NCBI GenBank assembly: GCA_947561715.1
Contig: OX387205.1
Span: forward strand, 12,777,001 to 12,841,000
Reading direction: 5' to 3'
DNA length: 64,000 nt
Source: Ascidia mentula
Lineage: Eukaryota; Chordata; Ascidiacea; Phlebobranchia; Ascidiidae
Made by a program: the position numbers and the translations under genes. Below, piece after piece: positions 11,780-23,298 of this stretch; within the stretch, counting starts at the first letter, position 1, and every line of letters starts with the position of its first letter. Under the pieces are notes generated by a model. It had not been told where the DNA came from. It did not search any database and was given only the letters and a program-made list of their open reading frames with translations.

Positions 11780-14773
11780 TTAATCCAGATCGATGTCATT
11801 ATCGTTTGTTGCCTTCTTTCCATTCCTCTTCTTCGAATCCATCTCCATGTCGTGCATAAGTTGTTCGATTTCCTCGTTATCCTCGAAGTCCATAAGTTCT
11901 GGAGAGGTAAAAGATTATTTGTATCTTTATAATAAACTTACGATGCCAGAAGAAAGTAAGTTAGTCTATATTTTGATACGTGCGTGAAACATTCGTGTTC
12001 TTTTCACTAAAATGGCCAATTTTCTAATCACTGCCCTCATATACCTGGAAGTTTTCGGTTTTTATTTATCTTTTTATTTTTTAAATTTTACCAACCATGT
12101 TCCGTCATGTCTTCGGGAGATTGATCTCTGAATACAAGAGGAAATGCAATTAAAATGTATTTCTAAACACTTGCACTTCGCATATGTGTCCAATTCGGCG
12201 ACGTACCTGGAAACTATGGGGAATTTCGGTGCGTTGGCGTCCCAGTTAAGAAGACTGTGCAAGAAATAACGTATAGTTCCGACTAGGCGGCGGCGGCGGC
12301 AGAACATGTGCGTGAGTTACACTCAATTGACACGACTGTAGGGAAATATATACGAACCCATATTTGTGATATCACACGGATTTTCCAAAATTCACGTTAT
12401 CCCAATTTCAATCTTTACTTTCGTACAACTGCCTTCTTTGGCCACATATATTTTTAATGGCCCCATATAACAACCGTTGCGCATCCTTCTCTCAAAACAA
12501 ACTCACTAAATGAAACTTTATACAGTTACAAACCATATAAAGAACAAGCTTCGCGTCCATTTGAAGTGAACAGCAACAACCCTTCGCCACTCTGACATAA
12601 CTGTTCATCGTTAAACAAGAAGTAAAAAAAAAACCTATGGCATAATACGGCTTCGTGTCGCGTATTTGCAAAACACCAAATGCATCTCGTTACATAAAGT
12701 TTTCAAAAATGACCACTCACGGTCGGCACACGATGGAAGTATCAATAATTTATTTGCTGGCTGTGAAACAAATTGACCTCTTCTGCACAAGCAGTCACAA
12801 GATATTTTTGCCAGCCGTGCCAAGGCATCAATGGGGTCTACACCTGTAGCCTACTTGCAAAGCTTCCAAAATAACTTGTGTGTGTTGACTAAATCAGAAA
12901 ATTGTGATGGAAAGAATTTAACATACATCCAATTTCTCATCACCAAATACTTCGACAAATTAATTTCTTTTAAATTTTTGTGTAAGTTACTGTTACAAAT
13001 TACTTTCGGGTTGTTTACACGCCAATAAATTTCCGATTAAACAGTTTGAATGAGCATGTTGTATCTCATCCTATTTCCCCGGGGTATTCCTGCTGGACAG
13101 CGTGTAGTTTTTAAATTGAAACGATTTTTTACAACATGGCCTGTATTGTATTTTGTTTTGCTTCGCAGTGCATGGCATTTTTGACCAAACTTAAACTGAC
13201 TTTCCATCGCAAAAACAGCAAAACGCCTTCAACTAACATGATTAATTTAGCAACCAAAATAACTACCTTGGCATATACATAGCACAATGACAATGTTAAC
13301 AAAGCTTTGTCTAACTTAAATATTTCCGCATGGCCTAGTTGCTACATTAGTTCACTAAATTCATGAAAAAATCCAGATCTTCAAAGAAAACTTCAAAGTT
13401 TATATATTGGTTGACTTCAAACCTGATCTCATGCTTCGACAGCAGTGACAGGTTAAACTTTGTTAAGACCTACAAACCTTTAGGATTGGATCTGTTGACT
13501 CTTCAATTAAGTCGACCTTCACCTCAAACTTTAATTACCAACATGAACAATACAGCCTGAATAAATGATGACAAATTCATCTCGACAAACGTTTCAGTTG
13601 TTTCTACAACTATTCTCACAGCACTACATGCACTTTTGGATGATCTTTACACTAGTTACATTGGCTGTATTCCTTATTCAAAATGTCCCAAATTTTGTTA
13701 TGTTCAGATTTTTCTCAGAAATTTTAAAAGACCGCTTTTTTTATCAAATCCTTCGCAAGCCGAAGCCTTGTTGCTTCCTCCTTACTGCACTGAGCAAACT
13801 GTTCTCTAAGCTCTCCTAAAAGGGTTTTTGTCGGGCGCAGTTATCATTGACAAAAATGCATCATCCCGATAATTAAGTATGACTTGACAGCCACGATAAC
13901 CATCGTGGAGTTCACAGTTACCGCATAACGTGCAACATACTGTAGCTCACGGGTCACCCTACCGCCACGCTGAAAGGCGGGCAATGCAAAAAAACACCCA
14001 AATCCATCGCTTAAATAAAACATAAGCCCGATATGCCAGCCACTTTACGCTTCCAAACATCACCATTTAATATTCCACAAGATATGTAATCTAACACAGC
14101 CTTCATATTGCAAACGTTGCTCTAGGAAAGGCATCAAATGTAATATCTTCCCAACACTATAATGACACATATATAGCATATCGATGTGCTAGATGATTTA
14201 AAATTAATAAGGGACATAGTGCACGCTGTTTATAGCACCACATATCAAACGCCAATGCTCGCTACAATTTTAACTTACAATTTAAAACTTATTCCTCGTG
14301 GAAAGATGATTTTATATTCGTAAAAATGCTCCCATGTCATATTTTCAGCAACAAACTATCCATTTATTGCACTTTCGTTGGCAGCAAAATTTATTTTTTA
14401 ATAACATGCTCCCAATTATTTTTCTTAGTGCTCATTGGAGCCAATACATTATTCATATCCAATCACCGCTTCAAATCCGCAGATGTTGCATAATTGTTGT
14501 TTCATACCTAACAGCGCCTAAAAGTCCTCAAATAAGTTGTTTTGGTCAACGTGATTACGTTAAACCCACATTGCGTTCTGGACCACCAATAGCACACCTC
14601 ATCGGTCATCCAATGACTCGTGACTCGTTGATCTGTTGATCGTTGACTCATTACCTAACTATAGATGGTAGTTTGATAAAAGCAAAGTTCTGTTTTGTTT
14701 TCCGCCGCACGTTTACATGTAAATTATTTACTCCCAATCTGCATGTCATGCAATTGTCATGAATGATTTAACT
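10956..14773. repeat. Recent segmental duplicate, copy 2 (~3.8 kb)
   Basis: Partner of 4,489-8,306 at an offset of 6,467 bases. It spans B2-psi and flanking non-coding sequence. The abrupt edges fit a recent duplication or gene conversion; an assembly duplication cannot be excluded from sequence alone. Confidence 0.8.
11780..12300 (-). pseudogene. B2-psi: second 5'-truncated copy of gene B3
   Basis: Exon 1 remnant 12300-12207, exon 2 12127-12096 and exon 3 11898-11780, identical to B1-psi. Signal peptide and promoter are missing, with the breakpoint in the CGG run. It lies inside the exact 3.8 kb duplicate. Confidence 0.75.
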
Positions 14774-15698
14774 AGGTTAGAGGCAGACCTCCTGAATGCT
14801 TAGTGGTCGGAAAAGAAATACTCGACGCAAGGTTTAGGATGACGTCATGTGTGTATTTGTTCTTTGGCAATGAGAATCGATCCATACTTTTTTAATGTTG
14901 TTTGTACCGCACATTGCGTCACAAAATTTATGCTTCTCGGCGGAAAACTTTTACGACGTAATTCAAACAAGTGTGTAGACGTCGTATTCTAACAACGTAA
15001 ATAGACGCTTATGATAAATTGCTGCGAGATTCAACAACGGTCGTAAAGAATGCGGCGATCGGTTTAAAAAAGATGCTGATGTTTCTCAGACGTAGGATAA
15101 CGTTGTCAAACACCGGGGTACATTTTTTACACTCGAAATCTTTTTGAGCTCGGATCCCTACTTGATAATCGGCGAATTGTCCCCGATCGCGACTTGTCAG
15201 CTCGTTCTTTACTGTCTGAGATCGTTTACTTCTTTATATCGAAAGTTCGAATTACTTCTATTAATTTCATTTGATCGACGCGGTAATTCATACTTCCTTG
15301 ACAATATTTTCATATCGTTTGGCGTCGACGTTTGACGTTATTAGTATTTACGTGGTGTTTTGAAATCATATCTAAATGTGCAAAATACTTCACTACGTCA
15401 CCACTCAACATCGCCATTTTTCATGTTTTATTAAATTAACAACAAGATTTCAATGTTGTGTTCGATGTTTCACGTGACTTTCATCAAATTGGTAAAACCT
15501 TTGAATCGAACGTCTGGAAATCGGTAAAAAGTAACAGTAATATCTTTTTAGTAGTTAATTTATTTTTAAGTATTCGATATTGTAGTTTAGCAATAACTTA
15601 ACAATGCAAATCTACCAACAACTTGTCAATTCAAAACATATTTACTTGTTGCAGTGCTTTTATGTCACAAAAATCTCGTGACGTTTAAAGATCTTACT
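12301..15698. repeat. Spacer from B2 remnant to A3
   Basis: Repeats 5,834-9,298. The conserved upstream block is at about 14,533-14,648 and a TGACGTCA site is near 14,840. After 14,774 the sequence is closer to the A1 unit (offset about 12,862) than to the A2 unit. No gene seen. Confidence 0.6.
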
Positions 15699-16307
15699 TT
15701 ACTCCTCAAGGAGTTGATTCAGATCGAAGTCATCATCGTCCTTGGTGATCTCTTCGTTCATCTTCTTCGCATCCATCTCCATGTCGTGCAAAAGTTGGTC
15801 GATATCTTCGTTATCCTCGAAGTCCATAAGTTCTGGAGCGGTAAAAGATTATTTGTATCTTTACAATAAATTTACAATGCCAGACGAAAGAATGTTGGCG
15901 TATTTTTTTTATACACCCGTGAGAAATTTGTCACTAAAACGGTAAAATTTTCTAATCACTGTCCTTCTGAACCTGGAAGTTTTCAGTTTTTATTTATCTA
16001 TTCATTTTTCTAATATTACCAACCTTGTTCTCCAATGTATTTGGGAAATCGAACTCTGCACATAAAAAGAAGATTAACTTGATTTTTTTACCAAACGCTT
16101 GCACTACGCAACCGTGTCTAATTTGACGACATACCCGGGAGCTTTAGCAAAATTTTTTGGATAAGCGCCCCATTGAGTCATCATTTTATTGAATCTACGG
16201 AGCCAAGCTCTGGCTCGGCCACGACGACGACGGCGTCTTCCCCATGCGTCAGTGTCGACCAATAGGAGGACAGAGAAAATAAGGGCAAACAGAATAAGTT
16301 TATTCAT
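15699..16307 (-). CDS. Gene A3: secreted Arg-rich cationic peptide precursor
   Basis: Exons 16307-16135, 16055-16024 and 15832-15699 give 112 aa. The only residue difference from A1 noted in exon 1 is Leu for Pro after ARAW; exons 2 and 3 look the same. Surrounding non-coding DNA is also closest to A1. Confidence 0.8.
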
Positions 16308-18291
16308 GGTTTAGTTTCTGTTTGAATAGTAAAGAAAGATAATATATGTTGATTTCAGCTTATCATGGCACGCATTTACACGGATGCCAGGCTACAGAGT
16401 TACGGATAATACAAACATTGCACATTTTCAACTGTTCAACCAACAAACTCTACTAAAAAGACTCAACTATCTTTCTAATTTCGTGGTCAGGTTTTATAGC
16501 TTTCGTTTCTATGTTTGTTTATGCTCAGGTCAGGGGAAATGAGTAATTTTGGCTTTCATGAAATAACTTGCCCACCCGCCAGCTGTTGCTTCGGCGTGTT
16601 TTGTATAATACATGTCTGAGCATATGCCTTCGACATAAATAGTTACGTGTGGTTTATTCTATGTACCGGGAAAGGCATGCAGTCACTGCAGACGCACGAA
16701 TTTATAGTTTCATTTACATCAAATACCACAAAATTGTTGAGTCGAGCACACGAATATACGTCATATTGTTGTTGTAGCATCAAGATATGCCCCCATGTAA
16801 TTAATAATGCACTGAGAACTGCTTTAATTGCACTGAGAACTGCTTTAAAGCAATTATTCTGTTTGACGTTCGGTCAGTTCGGATACAAAATACTTTTATT
16901 ATCCGGATAACCTATAAATATCCGGATTTTTTTTATTTTAAGTAACCGTCAAACCGGATGATAAACGGTAGTTATCAGACAACCGGTTATCCCAAAATCG
17001 ACTGTTTGTGAAAAATAACATAGATTTCTTCTCTTATAAACGCTAGTGGTTCTTATTTAGCAACTGTGGATCCACCCTTGTTACAAGAAAGTTTTTGACA
17101 TTGATCTCGAAGAAAGTTATCCTACAAAGGTATTAATCTCAAGCATTTGTGCTCCATTCCGAAATCGCCATATTTTTCGATTGAATCCTATTACCTTCGT
17201 TGTAAATCAACTGCTTAGTTATAGTAAACCTTTAGAATCTACAAACAAAGAATATGCAGACCTAAAATAAATGCACAAACTGTAAAAACGCATCAAAAAC
17301 GTTGGCATTTTATTATCGCGCTCACCAACAAAGCAAAACTAAGATATCGGATACCTCTGTTAATCTGTTTACTGGTAAACCGTTACCCGGTTAGTTCGAC
17401 CTGAGTTGGACATTTTGTCAATAATTGATTTTTCTGTTCCTTTATTAGCTTTCCATAACTGGTGTTTTTTGTTTACTCTTAAAATATTTTAGCTGCCCAT
17501 GACGAAATCAGTGTTAACATATGACGTCACAGGCGTGTTACGGCAATGTGGTTAGTCGGTATTTCATATCACTGCTTCTTGTTAGTGCTTATAGCGTTGA
17601 TGACAATTTGCTTTAATAGGGATTACTTCCTGTTGTTTGCATGGAAAGTTTAGACGAATTTCATGTTCTGCGCATGAAGAATGTATGTGGTGAATTTTTG
17701 TATGCAACATGACGATACCAAGCGTCTTAACATAACCAAGCGTAAGCGTTACTCATGTTTTATTATCTGGAAACGCAAGTTTTTGATCACCCGGATTAAT
17801 CTGTTTTTTTTTACTTCTTTAAATCGAACATCAACAATGATAGTCGATATTTCCTTTACAATATTTTCACGTTGTTTTGCGTCGACGTTTGCCGTTGGTA
17901 GCATATATGTGGGGTTTTGAAATAATATCTTAAAGTGCGAAATACTTGATAAAATCACCACACAACATCGCCATTTTTCAAGTTTTATTAAATTAACAAC
18001 AAGATCTGAATATTATGGTCGATGTGTCACGTTGACTTGTAATCCTGCATCAAATTGATGAAATCTTCAAGTCAATCGCCTGGAAATTGGTAAAAACCAT
18101 CAAGATTCTTTTCAAAAGACAGCATAATATCTTTTTACTTGGAGAATACTGTAGTTTAGAAATAACTTGACCAAACAAAACTACCAACAACTTGTCCATT
18201 CAAAAAGTGTCGATTTATATTCACTTGTTGTAGTACTTTACCTCACAAAATTTACAATACGTATCTAGGTCGTACTTTACTCCTGTAGAAG
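16308..18291. repeat. Spacer between A3 and B3
   Basis: Resembles 3,445-5,312 but with more differences after about 17,340, including extra sequence near 17,595-17,640 and 17,910-18,000 that the truncated-copy units lack. A minus-strand AATAAA lies at 17,984-17,989. No gene seen. Confidence 0.6.
16492..16498 (-). promoter_or_regulatory. TATA box of gene A3
   Basis: GCTATAAAA on the minus strand, 185 bp upstream of the A3 start codon. Confidence 0.65.
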
Positions 18292-18903
18292 TTAATCCAG
18301 ATCGACGTCATCATCGTTTGTTGCCTTCTTTCCATTCCTCTTCTTCGAATCCATCTCCATGTCGTGCATAAGTTGGTCGATTTCCTCGTTATCCTCGAAG
18401 TCCATAAGTTCTGGAGAGGTAAAAGATTATTTGTATATTTATAATAAACTTACGATGCCAGAAGAAAGTAAGTTAGTCTATATTTTGATACGTGCGTGAA
18501 ACATTCGTGTTCTTTTCACTAAAACGGCCAATTTTCTAATCACTGCCCTCATATACCTGGAAGTTTTCGGTTTTTATTTATCTTTTTATTTTTTAAATTT
18601 TACCAACCATGTTCCGTCATGTCTTCGGGAGATTGATCTCTGAATACAAGAGGAAATGCAATTAAAATGTATTTCTAAACACTTGCACTACGCATATGTG
18701 TCCAATTCGGCGACGTACCTGGAAACTATGGGGAATTTCGGTGCGTTGGCGTCCCAGTTAAGAAGACTGTGCAAGAAATAACGTATAGTTCCGACTAGGC
18801 GGCGGCGGCGGCTGCGAAGGCGACGGCGTCGTCCTTTCAACGCGTCAGTGTCGACCAATAGGAGGACGGCAAAAATGAGGGAAAACAGAATAATTTTGTT
18901 CAT
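18292..18903 (-). CDS. Gene B3: intact secreted Arg-rich cationic peptide precursor
   Basis: Exons 18903-18719, 18639-18608 and 18410-18292 give 111 aa, phases 2 and 1, first donor GTACGT. The signal peptide (MNKIILFSLIFAVLLLVDTDA) is followed by LKGRRRRLRSRRRRL, then a hydrophobic-aromatic helix-like stretch (VGTIRYFLHSLLNW) unlike the A or C-H mature regions. Exon 2 has the SPEDMTE motif. Exon 3 stops early after VDLD: the TAA is followed by what would be LLQE in frame, so the acidic tail lacks its last five or so residues. It is the intact parent type of the two truncated B copies. Confidence 0.78.
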
Positions 18904-20831
18904 GGCTTCGTTTCTGTTTAAATGTTTAAACGGTAATTTTTTTTGTTATTTTCTTATCATCACACACACCTACAAGCATGCATAAAACTACACGCATGCA
19001 TTGATTGTCCTGTCATCACAAATGCCTTTTTAGACTACAGAATTGCTGATACTAACAACACTGCACGCAAAAAAAAAACTTATCCTAGAAGTATGTTCTG
19101 TTTCAACTATTTAACCTACAAGCGCTTGTAGAAATTAAAGTCGCAAGTGACATTCTGATTTCGTGGTCAGCTTTTATAGCTTTCGTTTCTATATTTGTTT
19201 ATGTTCAGGTCAGGGGAAATGAGTAATTTTGGCTTTCATGAAATAACTTGCCCACCCGGCAGCTGTTGCTTCGGCGTGTTTTGTATAATACATGTCTCTG
19301 AGCATGTGCGTCCGACATAAATAGTTACGTGTGGTTTATTCTTTGTACCGGGAAACGCATGCAGTCACTGCAGTCTGACGAATTTATAGTTTCATTTACG
19401 TGAAATATCATAAAATTGTTGAGTCGCGCACACGTATGTACGTCATGTTTTTGTTGTAGCATCAAGATATGCCCCCATGTTTATTAATAATGCACTGAGA
19501 ACTGCATTAAATTGCAAAATGCAACAAAATTGCCATCTTAACGCCGTAATCATTTGTGCCAAAACGTAAGCAATTTTCTCAATTTTCCTGTCGACGTAGG
19601 ATTTACAAATCCAAACGCGTATATTGTTGCTATAGTTGTCAATCATGCTTGTACAAACGGAACGTTTGACAGTTTGTGGAAAACATATAGATGTCTTATG
19701 TTTCAAACCTCAGTGTTCTTGTATAGCTGCTGTAGATCCACCCTTGTCACAAGAAACTGTGTTTTCGCATTTTGTTTGTTTCGTAATCGCAGAGAAAGTA
19801 ACGATACAAGGATTCTTTTTCAATGGATTTAACCTCGGCTGCTTAATTGAAGTACACATTTAGAAACTTGTGTTTTCTTCGAAAACATTTTATCTGCGCA
19901 TGACGTAATTAGTGTTAACGTGTGATGTCACAGGCACATGTTACGGCAATGTGGTTAGTCGACATTTCATATCACTACATCTTGTTAGTGCTTATAGCGT
20001 TTATGACAATTTATTTTAAAAAGGGATTACTTCCTGTTGTTTGCATGGAAAGTTTAGACAAATTTCGTGTTCTGCGCATGGAGAATGTGGGTGGTGAATT
20101 TTTATATGTAACCTGCCGACGCAAAGCGTCTCAACATGACCAAGCGAAAGCGTTTCGTTTGTTAAACTGTGTGGGATCCTATTTCCTTTTTAAAATTCGG
20201 AACACTTGTCAAACGCTGCGCCAGGTGGTGAATTTTTGTATGTAGCATGACGATATCAAGTGTCTTAACATAACCAAGCGAAAGCGTTACTTTTGTTAAA
20301 CTGTGTTGGATGCTTTTTATAATATTATTCGTCAAGTTCGGGGCCAGATTCGATGAACCGGCGAAATGTTCTTCAAAATTGGATCTTTCTAAATAGACAC
20401 ATGGTCAGAATCGTTTACTTCTTTAAATCGAAAGTTTGATTTATCAAAGTTTCGTCAACGAGGCAGTTTATATTTCCTTTGCATTATTTCTTGCCGTTTT
20501 TGTCGTCGACGTAGGATGTCATTAGCATTGATGTGGGTTTTAAAATGATATCTAAATGTTTAAACTACATCATATTATCACCACTCAACATCGTCATTAT
20601 TCCTCGTTTTATTATTTAACAAGAAGATCTGAATATGGTGGTCGATGTTTCACATGATCAAATGGGTGAAACCTTAGAACCAAACGTCTGAAAATTGTTA
20701 AAAAGTTAACATAATTTATTTTTTCTTAGCCGATATTGTAGTTTTGCAATAACTTAACTGTACAACACTACAATATTCAGTTTTGCTCATTACTTACTCA
20801 CAAAAATCTAATGATACATAAAGATCTTACT
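18904..20831. other. Spacer between B3 and C, partly repeat-derived
   Basis: Contains the B3 promoter and diverged copies of the spacer seen left of A1-A3 (for example around 19,180-19,470 and 19,920-20,140). A 107-codon open frame at 19,922-20,245 overlaps this repeated DNA and is not supported as a gene. A minus-strand AATAAA at 20,608-20,613 serves gene C. Confidence 0.55.
19172..19178 (-). promoter_or_regulatory. TATA box of gene B3
   Basis: GCTATAAAA on the minus strand, 269 bp upstream of the B3 start codon and in the same local context as the A boxes (tggtcagc preceding on the plus strand). Confidence 0.6.
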
Positions 20832-21456
20832 TTACTCCTCAAGGAGTAGATCCAGATCAACGTCATCATCGTCTGTTGACATCTCTTCATTCATCTTCAT
20901 GGCATCCATCTCCATGTCGTGCATGAGTTGGACGAATTCCTCGTTATTCTGCAGGTCCCTCAGTTCTAAAGAATAAAGTCTGTATTATTCTAGTCTTGCG
21001 CTGTCAATAGAAACAGATAAGCATGCATTACACTTGATAAGCACGTGGGAAATTTTACGGCAGCTATGTCTAATTTCTACCCTCTAATACAAGAAGATTT
21101 TCAATCTTAACCATTTGCAAAGTATATCCTATGTTACCAACCTTGTTCTGTCATGTCTTCGGGTGAATGATCTCTGCATGTAAATAAGCAACACAAGTTT
21201 TTTAACAAACACGGCACTGCCCATCTGAAGCCTAATTGGCGACTTGCCCGAAAATTCCAAGCCATTTTGAGACGTGTCCGGCCCACTTGACAACGTGGCC
21301 AGCCCATTTCGTGGCTTTACCGACCCACTTCTTAACACCACGAATGAAGCCACGACGTCTTCGGCTTCTTCGGCGACGACGGCGTCTTCCCCATGCGTCA
21401 GTGTCGACCAATAGGAGGACGGCGAAAATGAGGGCGATCAGAATAAGTTTGTTCAT
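20832..21456 (-). CDS. Gene C: secreted cationic precursor with Trp/His heptad repeats
   Basis: Exons 21456-21248, 21173-21142 and 20965-20832 give 124 aa. After the signal peptide come WGRRRRRRRSRRRRGF and four consecutive 7-residue repeats: KKWVGKA, TKWAGHV, VKWAGHV, SKWLGIF. Such a segment should form an amphipathic helix. The first intron starts with GC, not GT (exon-GG|GCAAGT), at exactly the position and phase of the GT donors in its relatives, so a GC-AG intron is likely. Exon 2 carries SPEDMTEQ. Exon 3 is acidic, with MSTDDDDVDLDLLLEE at the end. Confidence 0.8.
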
Positions 21457-22706
21457 GGTTTTACTCTAAATTTGAGCACAAAACCTAATTGTTCCCAACA
21501 ATGACAAACCGAACTGGCTGCAATGAAAATCAATGTCAATGTAATGCGGTTCGTAGATGTGTCAGCGTGTAGCAAAAATTACAAACCTATTCCAACACCT
21601 ATATCTGCTTATCTTACTTTTCAGTTAACACGGCCTTCTAAAATGATAGTGAATTCCTGATATCCGAGATTCGCCTTTTATAGCCTTTAGCACTTTGTTT
21701 CCTATTGTTAAGCCGTCATGGACGCAACTCACGCGGGGATTACTTTAACTTCAATTCTCTTTGTTTGTTTCGTGACTGCACAGCATCTCCAATACAATGG
21801 GAGTTTCCAAACTACTGCACATAACGACGCTTTGGTCATCTTCATTGCTGCACGTTTGGACCAGTAAAATTGTTCTCATACTTACGGTTGTTATGTGAAG
21901 CCTGCTCCCGCTCAGATGCAAAATTGACCAACTTTTCTTTGGGGCAATATTTATTTATATGTTGGAAGACTGTACATTGTTCACTTGAGTCTGTTAGTTT
22001 CTATCTGCATCGAAACACCGTTCAAAATCCGCATATGTCACACAACTATTGTTTTTAACAACCATGTTTGTATGTAAGAGAGTCTATATGTCCTAAAATA
22101 AGTTGTTTTGGTCTTTGTGGATGCGCTAAACATAAATTACGTTCTGGCGCACCAATAGCACACCTCATCGGTTATCAAATGACTCTTCCAACCTGCGAGT
22201 CACGCATTGTCATGATTGATATAGCTCGGTTAGAGGCAGGTCTCCTGAATGCTTGGTGGTGACGTAAAGTTAAAGTTGACGTCATGCGTGTATTTGTTCT
22301 TTCGTTATGCGAATCGATCCATGGTTTTGTGTTTGTCGTCGTAAAAGACACGGGGACCTATAAAATATTGGCTGATGACCCTCCGACTTAATTTGACTCT
22401 CGTTACTGCGTACTTTACTTTTTAATTAAAATGAGCAGACAAACGATATTCATTGGCGTGTAGGGCGAATATCGCGTGGCATTGGTGAATATTGTTTGTC
22501 TGCAACCTGTAATTCATCAAACACAAATGCATTTCTCATATTTTATTATTTGAAATGAAAATTTCCGGTCGTTCCGAATATACTGGTGGGTTTTCGGTGG
22601 CTTGCGACAAACGCAATCCTGTAAAAAAAACGAATATATTTACAACTTTATTTGGCAAAAAGTGTTTTTTTTCATATAAATTACAATTATCTGCTTTAAT
22701 CTTGCT
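21457..22706. repeat. Spacer between C and D with conserved upstream and downstream blocks
   Basis: Besides the C promoter it has the conserved upstream block (22,097-22,195), a TGACGTCA-like site followed by tgcgtgtatttgttc near 22,278, and a downstream block (22,511-22,609, from aattcat to ttttcggtggc) that recurs after genes E, F and G. Minus-strand AATAAA at 22,647-22,652 lies 55 nt past the D stop. Confidence 0.65.
21676..21682 (-). promoter_or_regulatory. TATA box of gene C
   Basis: GCTATAAAAGG on the minus strand, 220 bp upstream of the C start codon. Confidence 0.65.
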
Positions 22707-23298
22707 TTACACCTCAAGGAGTTGATCCAAATTGACGTCACCGTCGTCTGTTGACATCTCTTCATTCATCTTCATCGCATCCGTCTCCATGTCGTGCATG
22801 AGTTGGACGAATTCCTCATTATTCTGGAGGTCCATTAGTTCTGGAGTTTAAAAATATCAATGACAATGTATTTTAGCTGCCAAAACAATGTAAGTAGGTC
22901 CAAAATATTTGTGTTTTTTAATCAAAACAGCGTCAATCTCAAATTACTAACTCCTTGAACCAGGAAAGTTTTGTATTATTTTACTATTTCGGTTGAGTTT
23001 ACCAACCTTGTTCTGTCATGTCTTCGGGTGATTGATCTCTGTATGCAAATTAACAAAATCGTTTTTCAACGAGCACTTATAGCACTGCCCATCATTTTTA
23101 GCGACTTACCTGAACATTAGAATCCATCTTGCGACGTGACCGGCCCATTTTTTTTGTATGATGAACCCACCTCTTAACAACGCCAATGAAGCAACGACGT
23201 CTTCGGCTGCTTCGGCGGCGACGGCGTCTTCTCGACGCGTCAGTGTCGACCAATAGGAGGACGGCGAAAATGAGGGCGATCAGAATAAATTTGTTCAT
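22707..23298 (-). pseudogene. Gene D: frameshifted member of the Trp/His-repeat family
   Basis: Exons 23298-23110, 23038-23007 and 22840-22707 are all recognisable with good splice sites. Exon 1 encodes the signal peptide and SRRRRRRRSSRRRR, then leaves the family frame at a run of eight T on the plus strand (23148-23155). After the run, the family W-A-G-H-V motif is readable one base out of frame. As written, exon 1 ends in phase 0 rather than 2, so exon 2 is misread and a stop comes early in exon 3, removing the acidic tail. This is either a real frameshift or a homopolymer sequencing error. Only about three 7-residue repeats are present. The promoter TATA box is intact. Confidence 0.7.
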
